A stretch of 64,000 nt of DNA from Fluviicola chungangensis (GCF_007558725.1 NZ_VLPL01000006.1:1-64000), one strand, 5' to 3'; shown: positions 41,890 through 50,347, counted from the stretch's first letter. Made by a program: numbers and translations. Notes: a model not told the origin generated them from the letters alone.

Positions 41890-42084
41890 GTCACCAATTT
41901 CGAAACTATATTTTAAATAGCGTAAGTTTGGGATAAGAATATTATCAGTTCATTTTTTTAAATGGCATGAACTTTGAGAAAAATGTCCCGTTGACACGAG
42001 AAATTAAACCGTTTAATCAATAGAGGGGTAAACTTTTAGAGATTAAAGAAAAAAAACTGAATTTTAACGAGCTTTTCTCCATTT

Positions 42085-44766
42085 ATGCGTAAAAACCTCA
42101 TACTGTTATTTTTGTTGGTTTGGGCTATCCCTTCGCAGGCGTCACATATCGTGGGAGGAGAGATTTATTATGACTACCTGGGAGGAAACAATTACAAATT
42201 CTACATTGCACTTTACCGGGATTGTGCTTCGACCGGAGCATCCTACGATTCTCCCATGCCTTTAAGTGTTTTTACAGGAACGGGAATCCGTATATCGGAT
42301 GAAAATGTAGCCTTCCCGGGGAGCACCGTTCTTCCGATAATCTTTAACAACCCTTGTATTACACCACCGACCGGGATCTGTACAGAAAGAGCGATCTATA
42401 CGGTCATCTTAAACTTACCTCCGTCGGTCAGCGGCTACATTGTTGCTTATCAGCGTTGCTGCAGGGGCCCGAACATTACCAACCTGGTAAATCCGGATGA
42501 TACCGGTTTAACCATCAAGGCAATTATCCCTCCCGGAGGAGGAAATCAATACATCAACAGCTCTGCCCGCTTTGTGAATTATCCACCGTTGGTTATTTGC
42601 AACAATGAGAATCTGAACTTCGATCACAGTGCAACTGACCCGGACGGGGATAGTTTATCTTATGAATTAGTAACACCACATGCCGGTGCAAATTCGCTGA
42701 ATCCTGCTCCAAACCCAATCCCAAATCCACCCTATCCCAATGTGACCTGGGGTGGATCATTCAGCCAGGCCGTTCCGCTTGGACCGGGATCGACTACAAC
42801 TATCAATCCTATAACCGGGCACTTATTTGTAGATGCAAATAATCTGGGACTGTACGTTGTTGGAATTCGGGTGAATGAATGGAGAAACGGGGTTTTAATC
42901 AGTTATGTTACCCGGGATTTTCTTTTCCGCGTGGTGAACTGTAATGTACAGCTTTCAGCCGTGGTAACGGAACAAGAAAATACACCCGGATTTGTTTCCT
43001 ACTGCCAGGGACTGAGTTTTACTTTTGACAACCAAAGTTTTGGGGCCAGCAGTTATTACTGGGATTTCGGAGTGAATGGCATCACAACCGATAACAGTAC
43101 TGCTTTCGAACCGACTTATGTCTATCCTCAACCCGGAACTTACCACGTGATGCTTGTTGCCAACCCCGGATGGCCTTGTACGGATACCACTTATATCGAC
43201 CTGATTTTGGAAAATCCGTTCCAGGTTAATTTCAGTTTTGCCGACTCCACGTGTTTTATTGATAATACACTGGATTTTCACAGCCAGATTATCAATGGGC
43301 CTCCAACTACCCAATTTAATTGGGATTTCGGTCCGAATGCAACACCTGCAACTTCTACGGCAGCAAACGTTAACAATGTTGCTTTTAGTTCGTCGACCGG
43401 AAATGTGGTCACCCTGATCGGAACCTACAGTGTGTGCGCGGATACTATTTCAAAACCCGTTTTCTTCTTTGACAAACCCGATCCGCAGGTCGGTTTTCAA
43501 ACAAATCACGAGTGTATCGGCTATACCCAGACCTTTACCAACAATTCATCCGGTTCGACCAATTACTCCTGGGATTTTGGTGTTCCTGGTATTACAACCG
43601 ATGTCAGTACGGCTGTTTCACCTACTTACACCTTCCCGGCGGAAGGAACGTATCCGATTACACTCATTGCAAGCAGCGGACCGAATTGTTCCGACACCCT
43701 GGTCCAAAACATTACGATTTATGAACCATTGAATGTTTCGTTTACACACAACGATTCTCTTTGCGTTACAACAAACAGTTTTAATTTTGTCGGGACTGTA
43801 AGCGGCCCTTCCATTACAGAATATTCCTGGGATTTCGGAAGTCATGCCAATCCATCGAATGCGACCAGTTTAAATGTAAACAACGTCGTTTTTGATGACT
43901 CGGGAATTTACCCGGTAACACTGACCGCCAGCTTTTTAAATTGTGCCGAAACTGCTCAATCGAGTGTATTTATCTTCTCCGTTCCAACGGTGGGATTCAC
44001 AATCAGCGACGAATTGAAATGTGAACCTTATCCTGCGCAGTTTATCAATCTGAGCCACTACGAAGCACCTCTCTTCTATTCCTGGGATTTTGGTGATGGC
44101 GGATCAAGCACGGTGGAAAATCCCCTTCACATTTATCAGTCTGCCGGAACTTACTCGGTTGAATTGACCGTTATTTCAACTATCGGCTGTATCGATACGT
44201 TTACCGTTCTACAGCAGGATTTGATCACTGTCCACCCGAAACCAATTGCAGGTTTTTCTGTCGATAAAACGGAAACAACTATTTGTGATTCGGAAGTGCA
44301 ATTCACGGATTTATCCCAGGGAGCAACCCATGTTACTTACTTCTTCAATGAATTCGGTTCCGGAAGTACAGATCTTAATCCGACCCATACATATTATTCC
44401 GACGGGATGCATTATCCGAAACAAATTGTATTCAATCAATTCGGTTGCAGTGATACCACTTTCCGGACGATTGCGATCGAACCGTTTGTTGTGTATGTTC
44501 CGAATACATTTACACCTGACGGAAATGAACACAACAATGATTTCTACCCGAAATTAGGCCTGGACCCGGTTGAGTGGGACCTGAAAATTTTCAATCGCTG
44601 GGGAGAAGAAGTCTATCATTCCACCAACTTCGAAGAGCACTGGGACGGGACCTTTAGCGGACTTCCTTGTAAAGAAGATACTTACAGCTATGTGATCCGG
44701 TATACTTCCTGTGCACCGTATGCCAACGCAGAGGTAATAACCGGGCATGTGACCTTGCTGAGATGA
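42085..44766 (+). CDS. Secreted PKD-repeat protein with gliding-type (T9SS type B) C-terminal domain
   Basis: The 893-residue protein has a signal peptide ending PSQASHIVGGE. The N-terminal domain begins SHIVGGEIYYDYLGGN, common in Bacteroidota PKD proteins, with cysteines in QRCCRGP and DRDCASTG-like loops. About five PKD domains follow (YYWDFGVNG, YSWDFGVPG, YSWDFGDGG). The C-terminal 85 residues are the gliding-motility-associated domain: VPNTFTPDGNEHNNDF, WDLKIFNRWGEEVY, WDGTFSGLPC. It should be exported by T9SS and attached to the surface. Gliding or adhesion is inferred. It is divergent from the sensor kinase, with a 195-bp shared intergenic region. Confidence 0.9.
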   Translation: MRKNLILLFLLVWAIPSQASHIVGGEIYYDYLGGNNYKFYIALYRDCASTGASYDSPMPLSVFTGTGIRISDENVAFPGSTVLPIIFNNPCITPPTGICTERAIYTVILNLPPSVSGYIVAYQRCCRGPNITNLVNPDDTGLTIKAIIPPGGGNQYINSSARFVNYPPLVICNNENLNFDHSATDPDGDSLSYELVTPHAGANSLNPAPNPIPNPPYPNVTWGGSFSQAVPLGPGSTTTINPITGHLFVDANNLGLYVVGIRVNEWRNGVLISYVTRDFLFRVVNCNVQLSAVVTEQENTPGFVSYCQGLSFTFDNQSFGASSYYWDFGVNGITTDNSTAFEPTYVYPQPGTYHVMLVANPGWPCTDTTYIDLILENPFQVNFSFADSTCFIDNTLDFHSQIINGPPTTQFNWDFGPNATPATSTAANVNNVAFSSSTGNVVTLIGTYSVCADTISKPVFFFDKPDPQVGFQTNHECIGYTQTFTNNSSGSTNYSWDFGVPGITTDVSTAVSPTYTFPAEGTYPITLIASSGPNCSDTLVQNITIYEPLNVSFTHNDSLCVTTNSFNFVGTVSGPSITEYSWDFGSHANPSNATSLNVNNVVFDDSGIYPVTLTASFLNCAETAQSSVFIFSVPTVGFTISDELKCEPYPAQFINLSHYEAPLFYSWDFGDGGSSTVENPLHIYQSAGTYSVELTVISTIGCIDTFTVLQQDLITVHPKPIAGFSVDKTETTICDSEVQFTDLSQGATHVTYFFNEFGSGSTDLNPTHTYYSDGMHYPKQIVFNQFGCSDTTFRTIAIEPFVVYVPNTFTPDGNEHNNDFYPKLGLDPVEWDLKIFNRWGEEVYHSTNFEEHWDGTFSGLPCKEDTYSYVIRYTSCAPYANAEVITGHVTLLR

Positions 44767-44786
44767 TTCATGTCTTGTCGAGTTTC

Positions 44787-44842
44787 AGCCTGTATTCTCG
44801 ATACGCTCCGCACTCGAATTGACGCAGGCTAAAGTATCGAGA
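44787..44842. repeat. Interleaved inverted repeats between convergent genes
   Basis: The arms AGCCTG (44787-44792) and CAGGCT (44825-44830) interleave with TCTCGATAC (44796-44804) and GTATCGAGA (44834-44842). The order A-B-A'-B' can form an H-type pseudoknot or alternative hairpins. It lies between the PKD protein gene and the convergent hemoglobin gene, so it may serve as a terminator, or be a REP-like element. Confidence 0.45.
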
Positions 44843-44863
44843 CAGACATCATTAAAAAACTCT

Positions 44864-45211
44864 TTATTTTATGAATTTCGTTTTCATCGTCCAGGCAATC
44901 AGGGTCGAACGCTGTTTGGCCAATTCGGCCTTCTCACCGGTAAAAAACTGATCGACTGTTTCATGAAATAATTTTAACCAGCGATCAAAGGATGCTTCGT
45001 CGAGGTTTAATCGTGCGTGTTTTTCCATCATATTGGCACTGTAACCTGCTTCATCCAATAAAATGAAACTCCAAAACTGCACCACTTTCGGTAGATGTTC
45101 TTCCAAGTTCAGCTTTGTAAAAAAGTGAGAAACCAACTCATCCTTCACCAGTTTTTGATAGAAGGTATCTATCAATAATTCGACATCCTGTTTTGATTCG
45201 ATTGCTTTCAT
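44864..45211 (-). CDS. Group III truncated hemoglobin
   Basis: The 115-residue cytosolic heme protein fits group III truncated globins in length and pattern: DTFYQKLVKDELVSHFF, then LPKVVQFWSFIL, a candidate heme histidine in MEKHARLNL, and FDRWLKLFHETVDQFF in the last helices. These bind O2, NO or peroxide at high affinity and are thought to act in stress handling, but the physiological ligand here is unknown. It is a single gene facing the PKD protein gene. Confidence 0.88.
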   Translation of the reverse strand: MKAIESKQDVELLIDTFYQKLVKDELVSHFFTKLNLEEHLPKVVQFWSFILLDEAGYSANMMEKHARLNLDEASFDRWLKLFHETVDQFFTGEKAELAKQRSTLIAWTMKTKFIK

Positions 45212-45294
45212 ACTTCAAAAATAATATGCTTTCCGGATTTAATTTCTGATAAAAATCAGTTTCCATGTTTACCTTTTTAAATTCCCGACATTAA

Positions 45295-45399
45295 CAGGTA
45301 GGTATCCATTACTTTATAGTTTTTTAGTTTAGTTTTTATCTACCTGCCCAAATCTAAAACCCAAAACAAAAGAGACATCTCCCACGGGATGTCTCTTTT
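45295..45399 (+). ncRNA. Candidate small RNA or leader with terminator
   Basis: The region has an inverted repeat CAGGTAG/CTACCTG (about 45295-45348) around an AT-rich loop, then a perfect 12-bp terminator stem AAAAGAGACATC/GATGTCTCTTTT at 45368-45399. The terminator ends 90 bp before the next gene start with no coding frame ahead of it on that strand, which suggests a short untranslated transcript or a leader attenuator. The hairpin could instead terminate antisense transcription. Confidence 0.35.
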
Positions 45400-45488
45400 C
45401 GTAAACCACTCTTTTAACAACTTGATTTTTGGGATTTCGAACCGGATTATTTAAATTGGAAACACATTATTCACTCAAAATCAGTATC

Positions 45489-46094
45489 ATGAAAAGATCA
45501 TTGACTTTACCAATGGCTTTAATCGGCCTGTTTCTTGGAGTATTTGCATTCAATGCTTGTCAGAAAGAAACGAAAGAAACCTTTTCTTCAGTAAAAAACG
45601 GAAAAGAGGATCCCGCACAAGTTGATACCAAAACCTGTGTACACCCTGTGTTTTGTAATAAACAAGTAGATGCTGCCTGTTCTGACGGATACAGTTGCGC
45701 CTTGGCCATTTTTCCCTCAACCAACCGGAACAGGATCAGATGGCATGTAGGTACCCAATGCAGTTGCAGTCAAAGTTATAGCTCAACAGTTTATTACACC
45801 CTGTATAAATGGACTTCCAGCACACCACCACAATATACCAAGGTGGCAACGTTTAGCTGCAACAATGCAACTATGTGGTATGCGAAAACATTATTGACCA
45901 ACAGTACTGTTTTTAACTTACTCATGAACGAAACTTCTGTAATCCATCCGACAACCATTACGGAAGATTCATTCGGTTTTCTTTATGATACCGGGGGAAC
46001 TCCATTGAATTACAACGACAATTGGAAATTCACAACCGGTTCCACTGCCGGAACAATCAGTTGTGTTGTCAAAGATCCAGGAGGTCTTCAGTAA
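45489..46094 (+). CDS. Cysteine-rich lipoprotein, unknown function
   Basis: 201 residues from Met at 45489, chosen as the start of the lipoprotein signal (MKRSLTLPMALIGLFLGVFAFNAC); a Met 20 codons upstream is possible. After the lipid cysteine come charged residues (QKETKETFSS), then a mature part with six or more cysteines (KTCVHPVFC, DAACSDGYSC, CSCSQS) likely in disulfides, and beta-rich sequence to the end (WKFTTGSTAGTISCVV). No known family. It is probably on the outer leaflet of the inner membrane or the outer membrane. Preceded by a terminator hairpin and followed by another. Confidence 0.65.
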   Translation: MKRSLTLPMALIGLFLGVFAFNACQKETKETFSSVKNGKEDPAQVDTKTCVHPVFCNKQVDAACSDGYSCALAIFPSTNRNRIRWHVGTQCSCSQSYSSTVYYTLYKWTSSTPPQYTKVATFSCNNATMWYAKTLLTNSTVFNLLMNETSVIHPTTITEDSFGFLYDTGGTPLNYNDNWKFTTGSTAGTISCVVKDPGGLQ

Positions 46095-46125
46095 GTTTTT
46101 TTTACTATCTCAACTCAATACCAGG

Positions 46126-46158
46126 AAAGCTGTCCCGAATTTTGGAGGCAGCTTTTTT
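46126..46158. terminator. Bidirectional terminator between convergent genes
   Basis: AAAGCTG and CAGCTTT arms with T-run on the plus side and A-rich sequence on the other. It serves the cysteine-rich lipoprotein gene and the carbonic anhydrase-like gene, which converge here. Confidence 0.55.
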
Positions 46159-46678
46159 ATTTGAACCACCCCGAATACATCACATAATTATTCGCAATGC
46201 GCTGTACTTCTCCTTCGAACAATTCGGGAGACAAGGTTTTCACTTTCTTAGCCGGAATTCCTGCATAGACGCTCCATGATTCGACATGTGTATTTTCCAA
46301 AAGAACAGCTCCGGCAGCAATGATGCAATTGGATTCAATGTAACAATTGTCCATCACGATAGATCCCATCCCGATCAGCACGTTGTCTTCTACCGTGCAA
46401 CCGTGAACCAAGGCATTGTGCCCGATCGAAACATTATTTCCCAGGGTGGTTTTGGTTTTTTCGTATGTACAATGAATGACTGCTCCGTCCTGTACATTGA
46501 CCTGGTTTCCCATGCGAATGGAATTCACATCCCCGCGGATTACTGCATTGAACCAGACAGAACAGCGATCTCCCATTATGACATCACCGACGATTGTTGC
46601 ATTTTCTGCCAGAAAGACATCTTCTCCGAATTGAGGTTCGATTCCTCTGCATGATTTAATAAGCGCCATATTTTTCAT
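46157..46678 (-). CDS. Gamma-class carbonic anhydrase-like hexapeptide protein
   Basis: 173 residues from the Met at 46678 (other Mets at 46690 and 46669). The protein is a left-handed beta-helix of hexapeptide repeats (VFLAENATIVGDVIMG, CSVWFNAVIRGDV, VNVQDGAVIHC, VSIGHNALVHGCTVEDN, VLIGMGSIVMDN) with a C-terminal helix. Three zinc-site histidines are in VIHC, IGHN and LVHG, in gamma-carbonic-anhydrase order. These proteins act as cytosolic trimers; carbonic anhydrase activity is not assured for YrdA-like members. Convergent with the lipoprotein gene and upstream of oxyR's 3' end. Confidence 0.88.
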   Translation of the reverse strand: MKNMALIKSCRGIEPQFGEDVFLAENATIVGDVIMGDRCSVWFNAVIRGDVNSIRMGNQVNVQDGAVIHCTYEKTKTTLGNNVSIGHNALVHGCTVEDNVLIGMGSIVMDNCYIESNCIIAAGAVLLENTHVESWSVYAGIPAKKVKTLSPELFEGEVQRIANNYVMYSGWFK

Positions 46679-46762
46679 TAGAATTATCAATTACAAAATT
46701 ATCAATTATCAAGAGCGAAATCCACTTGATAATTATTCCATTCATAATTGATCATTAACCCA

Positions 46763-47683
46763 CTATTTCCAACTCAACAGCTCCAATTCTTTCGAAACCG
46801 GTTTTCCGTATTTATGCTGTACGGACCGAACAATTTTCTCCATCGAGTCCCAGTTTGCATGGCGAAAAGCACTTACCGCAATGATCGATCTTCCCGGAAA
46901 AGAGCCCTGATTATCACGGATTGATTTGAATTCCGTAGTTTGAGAGGCAAACGGGTGATAATATTCCGGGATCAAGGTGTAACCTCCCTGTTGATCCACC
47001 ATCCGCATCAGCAGATCCATATTTCCTCCCTGGTAATTCCAGCTGGAAGGCAAATCCTCGTCGATCGCACAAAACTGCATCATTTGGGTCCGCAGGCAAT
47101 TTCCCTTATTCAACAACCAGGGTTGCAAATCCTTCAACTGATCCACCAGGAGTACTTCTCCCGAAATACTTGGGGCATACGCTAAAATTTCTTCCATAAA
47201 CAAGGGCGTTACCCGGTAATTATTCTGATTTAATGGCCCGGCAAGAATCGCAAGGTCCACTTTTCGCTGATCCAGTGCTTCGATGAGTTCTTCCGTTTTC
47301 AGTTCTTCCACAAATACCTGAGTATTGGGAAGCAGGGTTTGCCATTCCCGGAAATTATCCAAAAGCAAGTATGCCGCAACTGTCGGGATCACACCGATAC
47401 GCAAGCGCTCCTTGTAGGTTCCCGAATATATTTGGCTGATCCGGTCGATTGCTCCAAAATCTCCTTGGATTTGCTGCAACAGTGGAATCAGTGATTTCCC
47501 AAAATCGGTCAGTTCCATGGAATAGGCATCCCGATGAAAGATCGTGTGACCCAATAATTCTTCGGCCTTTTTCAACTGCATGGAAAGTGTGGGTTGAGTG
47601 ACAAAACAGTGTTCTGCCGCCCTGCTGATGGATCCCGTTTCATAAACGGCAAGCACATAAGCAATTTGTTGTGGTGAAATCAT
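46763..47683 (-). CDS. oxyR: OxyR-type peroxide sensor (LysR family)
   Basis: The 306-residue LysR-type regulator has an N-terminal winged HTH (about 1-60; SRAAEHCFVTQPTLSMQLKKAE). The effector domain holds two cysteines, Cys196 (GNCLRTQMMQFC) and Cys205, nine residues apart like Cys199/Cys208 of E. coli OxyR, which form a disulfide on peroxide exposure. The RxxM pattern around the first cysteine matches OxyR proteins. It is divergent from dps, with a strong palindrome just before its start codon. The next genes downstream on that side (dps, peroxiredoxin, thioredoxin) are typical OxyR targets. Confidence 0.9.
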   Translation of the reverse strand: MISPQQIAYVLAVYETGSISRAAEHCFVTQPTLSMQLKKAEELLGHTIFHRDAYSMELTDFGKSLIPLLQQIQGDFGAIDRISQIYSGTYKERLRIGVIPTVAAYLLLDNFREWQTLLPNTQVFVEELKTEELIEALDQRKVDLAILAGPLNQNNYRVTPLFMEEILAYAPSISGEVLLVDQLKDLQPWLLNKGNCLRTQMMQFCAIDEDLPSSWNYQGGNMDLLMRMVDQQGGYTLIPEYYHPFASQTTEFKSIRDNQGSFPGRSIIAVSAFRHANWDSMEKIVRSVQHKYGKPVSKELELLSWK

Positions 47684-47688
47684 TATAA

Positions 47689-47716
47689 ATTAATTCTATG
47701 GATTCATAAAATTAAT
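47689..47716. promoter_or_regulatory. 28-bp palindrome, candidate OxyR operator
   Basis: Left arm ATTAATTCTATG and right arm CATAAAATTAAT pair at 12 of 14 positions around a central GATT. It begins 6 bp before the oxyR start codon, in the shared intergenic region with dps. LysR-type regulators bind such sites (T-N11-A type) and often repress their own gene from this position. OxyR control is inferred from location. Confidence 0.5.
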
Positions 47717-47856
47717 CAATAACATTTATATTTACAAAATCTGCAACTTTGCATGGAAGAGACATTAGGGTTTTAGACATCCGGATATTAAGACTTTTAA
47801 TAGAATTACAGTCTTAAAAGACTAAAGTCAAATCATAAAAATCTAAATAAAAAGCT

Positions 47857-48303
47857 ATGAGTTCGCAACAAGATTTAAATAACAAACTGAATCGTCTTTT
47901 GGCGACCTACCAGGTCCATTATCAAAATCTCCGTGCAATTCACTGGAATATAAAAGGGACCAACTTCTTTGAATTGCATTTGAAATACGAAGAGTTATAC
48001 ACCCGGACACAAGTCATTATTGATGATCTGGCGGAGCGGATCCTGACTTTAGGAATCACCCCTCTCCATCGTTTGGAAGATTACCTGAAGAACAGTGATT
48101 TAAAAGAAAATATAACCATTCATGATGGTAAAGAAGGAATGACATACATTTTAAACGCTCAGGAAACAATCTTAAAACTGGAGCGTGAAATCTTAACCGA
48201 ATCAGCTGATTTGGAAGATGAGGGAACCAATGCCATGATGAGTGACTTGGTTCGTGAAAAGGAAAAAACAAACTGGATGTTTGCAGCATGGCTGGGAAAG
48301 TGA
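47857..48303 (+). CDS. dps: Dps-family ferritin-like DNA-binding protein
   Basis: The 148-residue four-helix protein forms dodecamers that oxidise and store iron, using peroxide as oxidant. The ferroxidase-site signature is present: HWNIKGTNFFELHLKYEELY, followed by DDLAERIL. The length fits the family. It is transcribed divergently from oxyR with a 173-bp intergenic region. It lies upstream of the peroxiredoxin gene, but a 229-bp mosaic repeat-like gap separates them, so co-transcription is uncertain. Confidence 0.93.
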   Translation: MSSQQDLNNKLNRLLATYQVHYQNLRAIHWNIKGTNFFELHLKYEELYTRTQVIIDDLAERILTLGITPLHRLEDYLKNSDLKENITIHDGKEGMTYILNAQETILKLEREILTESADLEDEGTNAMMSDLVREKEKTNWMFAAWLGK

Positions 48304-48532
48304 TTTAGGTATTAGGACATCAGGATTTCAGGACATTAAGACGTGAAGAAATTCTTAATTCTCCTCAACCTGATATATGTCATAGGAAAGTATTCAATTC
48401 TTTCCGAAAATTGAAGTAGCAACTAAAATTAATTTCAGGATCAAGGCATTCAGACTTTAAGAACAAAATCAAAGTCTGGATGTCTTAAGATCCCAAGGTC
48501 TTAAAATCTTAATAAATAAAAACAAATAAAAA

Positions 48533-49150
48533 ATGAGTGTAGTAGGTAAAAAATTCCCTTCGGTATTAGTGAATGCAATGGATGAAATGGGAGATACTTT
48601 TCAAATGGATGTATTGAAACATGCAATCGAAAACAAGAAGAAAATTGTATTGTTTTGGTACCCGAAAGATTTCACCTTCGTTTGTCCGACAGAAATTCAT
48701 GCTTTCCAAGAGGCTTCTGCTGAGTTTGCAAAACGCAACACGTTGGTAATCGGAGCATCTTGTGATACAGCAGAAGTTCACTTTGCGTGGTTAAATACAC
48801 CAAAAGACAACGGTGGTATTGAAGGTGTTAAATTCCCATTGATTGCAGATTCAACACGTCGTTTGGCTGAAGAATTGGATATTTTGGATTTTGATCCGTA
48901 CGATGAAGATTCTACAGGTGATAATGTCACATACCGTGCAACGTATTTAATTGACGAAGAGGGAACTGTTTTCCACGAGTCGATTAATCACATGCCGGTA
49001 GGCCGTAACGTTCAGGAATACCTTCGTTTGGTTGATGCGTACACACACGTTCAGACACACGGTGAAGTTTGTCCTGCAAACTGGGAAGAAGGGAAAGACG
49101 CTATGAAAGCGAACCTGACAAGTACAGCGGAATATTTAAGCAGAAACTAA
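48533..49150 (+). CDS. Typical 2-Cys peroxiredoxin (AhpC/Prx family)
   Basis: The 205-residue cytosolic peroxidase reduces hydrogen and organic peroxides. The peroxidatic Cys51 is in FTFVCPTEIHAF, and the resolving Cys180 is in GEVCPANWEEG near the C-terminus, as in typical 2-Cys peroxiredoxins. YRATYLIDEEG and NHMPVGRN are conserved family blocks. It begins an apparent operon with the thioredoxin gene 6 bp downstream, which likely supplies its electrons, and lies next to OxyR and Dps, so it is a probable OxyR regulon member. Confidence 0.93.
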   Translation: MSVVGKKFPSVLVNAMDEMGDTFQMDVLKHAIENKKKIVLFWYPKDFTFVCPTEIHAFQEASAEFAKRNTLVIGASCDTAEVHFAWLNTPKDNGGIEGVKFPLIADSTRRLAEELDILDFDPYDEDSTGDNVTYRATYLIDEEGTVFHESINHMPVGRNVQEYLRLVDAYTHVQTHGEVCPANWEEGKDAMKANLTSTAEYLSRN

Positions 49151-49156
49151 GAAATC

Positions 49157-49471
49157 ATGTTTACAGAGTTAACGGAAGACAACTTAGAGCAGTTATTGAG
49201 CAGCCATCCAAAGGTGATGGTTCAATACGGAGCATCCTGGTGCGGGAACTGTAAGATCACGAAGCCAAAGTTTAAGCGCATGGCAGAGGAAAATCCGGAT
49301 ATCGAATTTTACTACGTGGACGCAGAGAAATTACCGAACTCACGTAAGTTTGCCGATGTTTCCAACCTGCCTACTTTCGCCGGCTTTGTAGGAGGAGCAT
49401 TGGTAAAACAAGCCCAGGGTAATAAAGTAGAAATCATTCAAGAGATCAGAGATGCGGTTGCCGGTAATTAA
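49157..49471 (+). CDS. Thioredoxin-family protein
   Basis: The 104-residue thioredoxin fold has active site WCGNC (Cys29 and Cys32) in ASWCGNCKITKPKF and a cis-proline loop NLPTFAGFV. The middle residues differ from the classic WCGPC, so the redox potential may differ. It starts 6 bp after the peroxiredoxin gene and probably reduces it. The next gene overlaps its end by 20 bp. Confidence 0.9.
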   Translation: MFTELTEDNLEQLLSSHPKVMVQYGASWCGNCKITKPKFKRMAEENPDIEFYYVDAEKLPNSRKFADVSNLPTFAGFVGGALVKQAQGNKVEIIQEIRDAVAGN

Positions 49472-49709
49472 ACACATGGTAGCTTTCATTGAGCAAAACG
49501 ATGAAGACTACGTGAACGAAACCATCGAGACGCTGGAGCATCTCATTGATGCACCCGGACTGAAAGATGAAGAGTTGGATGTAATCGGCGAATTGCTTTC
49601 CAATTTTTCGGGGGCGCTTGAAGTCCATAAGGAAATCAAAGCCGGTAAATCTCAGAAAGATGCACTGAATGAGTTTATGAAGCGGGTTACCGGCTCCATT
49701 GACAAATAA
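49452..49709 (+). CDS. Small acidic partner protein (DUF6952-like)
   Basis: The 85-residue, mostly helical, acidic protein starts at Met 49452 (MRLPVIKH), overlapping the thioredoxin gene by 20 bp in another frame, so it is translationally coupled. The segment APGLKDEELDVIGELLSN is strongly conserved in the family as I remember it (a domain of unknown function found beside thioredoxin and peroxiredoxin genes). No cysteines are present. Its role in the peroxide operon is unknown. A terminator follows at once. Confidence 0.75.
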   Translation: MRLPVIKHMVAFIEQNDEDYVNETIETLEHLIDAPGLKDEELDVIGELLSNFSGALEVHKEIKAGKSQKDALNEFMKRVTGSIDK

Positions 49710-49713
49710 ATTG

Positions 49714-49742
49714 AAAGGTCCTCGAAAGAGGGCCTTTTTTTT
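49714..49742 (+). terminator. Terminator of the peroxiredoxin operon
   Basis: A 10-bp stem AAAGGTCCTC/GAGGGCCTTT with GAAA tetraloop followed by a T-run, a few bases after the last stop codon. Confidence 0.85.
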
Positions 49743-49809
49743 GAAACAACGCGTTCAAAAAATTCCAATCGGTGACCTTTTAAACGTTTGAATTATTTTA
49801 AACCTGGGA

Positions 49810-50256
49810 TCAATCCTTCTTAACCCTTACCGCAGTTGGTCCGCGCTGGCCTTTTTCAACTTCGAAGCTCACTCTGTTTCCTTCTGTAATTGCTTCGCTC
49901 AATTGATTTGCATGGACAAAAATGCTATCGCCGGACGTTACATCTTTAATGAAGCCATATCCTTTGGAGTCGTTGTAAAAAGTAACCACCCCTTTACGCA
50001 CTTTATCTTCCGGTTCCACATCTTCTCTTTTCGGAACACCGATTACGATATCCTCTGCATTGAACTCTAGACGTTTGGAATGGTCCGGCGGAGTCGTTGT
50101 CTGATTTCCATTTTCGTCAATATAAACGATCATATCTTCAAAGCTAGCTTTTCCGTTTTCTTTGCGCTCAAGCATCTTTTTTTCTTTGTCTTTGCGCTTT
50201 TTGTCTTTTTTGTTTTGAATCTCTTTTTTATTAAAAGTCTCTTGTGATCTTGCCAT
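49810..50256 (-). CDS. Cold-shock-domain protein with charged N-terminal extension
   Basis: 148 residues. The first 40 or so are very rich in lysine and glutamate (NKKEIQNKKDKKRKDKEKKMLERK), likely a disordered or helical nucleic-acid-binding extension. A linker with PPDHSKR leads to a cold-shock domain (about 85-148): RNP1-like SKGYGFI and RNP2-like IFVHANQL, ending in GPTAVRV. The domain binds single-stranded RNA or DNA. It is a separate transcription unit from the small cold-shock gene upstream on the same strand, since a terminator lies between them. Confidence 0.88.
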   Translation of the reverse strand: MARSQETFNKKEIQNKKDKKRKDKEKKMLERKENGKASFEDMIVYIDENGNQTTTPPDHSKRLEFNAEDIVIGVPKREDVEPEDKVRKGVVTFYNDSKGYGFIKDVTSGDSIFVHANQLSEAITEGNRVSFEVEKGQRGPTAVRVKKD

Positions 50257-50291
50257 TTACTATTTTAAAATTTCTACTTTGATAAAATAAA

Positions 50292-50327
50292 AAAGAGTTT
50301 ATTCGCCAGCCGACGAACAAACTCTTT
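50292..50327 (-). terminator. Terminator of the small cold-shock gene
   Basis: AAAGAGTTT/AAACTCTTT arms with an inner TTCG/CGAA pairing, followed on the minus strand by a T-rich run. Confidence 0.7.
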
Positions 50328-50347
50328 CGTTCATTTATTAAAATCAA

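Noticed and set aside
47857-49709. dps, peroxiredoxin, thioredoxin and small partner as one operon
   Set aside because: The 229-bp repeat-like gap after dps makes a separate promoter for the last three genes more likely; only those are closely spaced.
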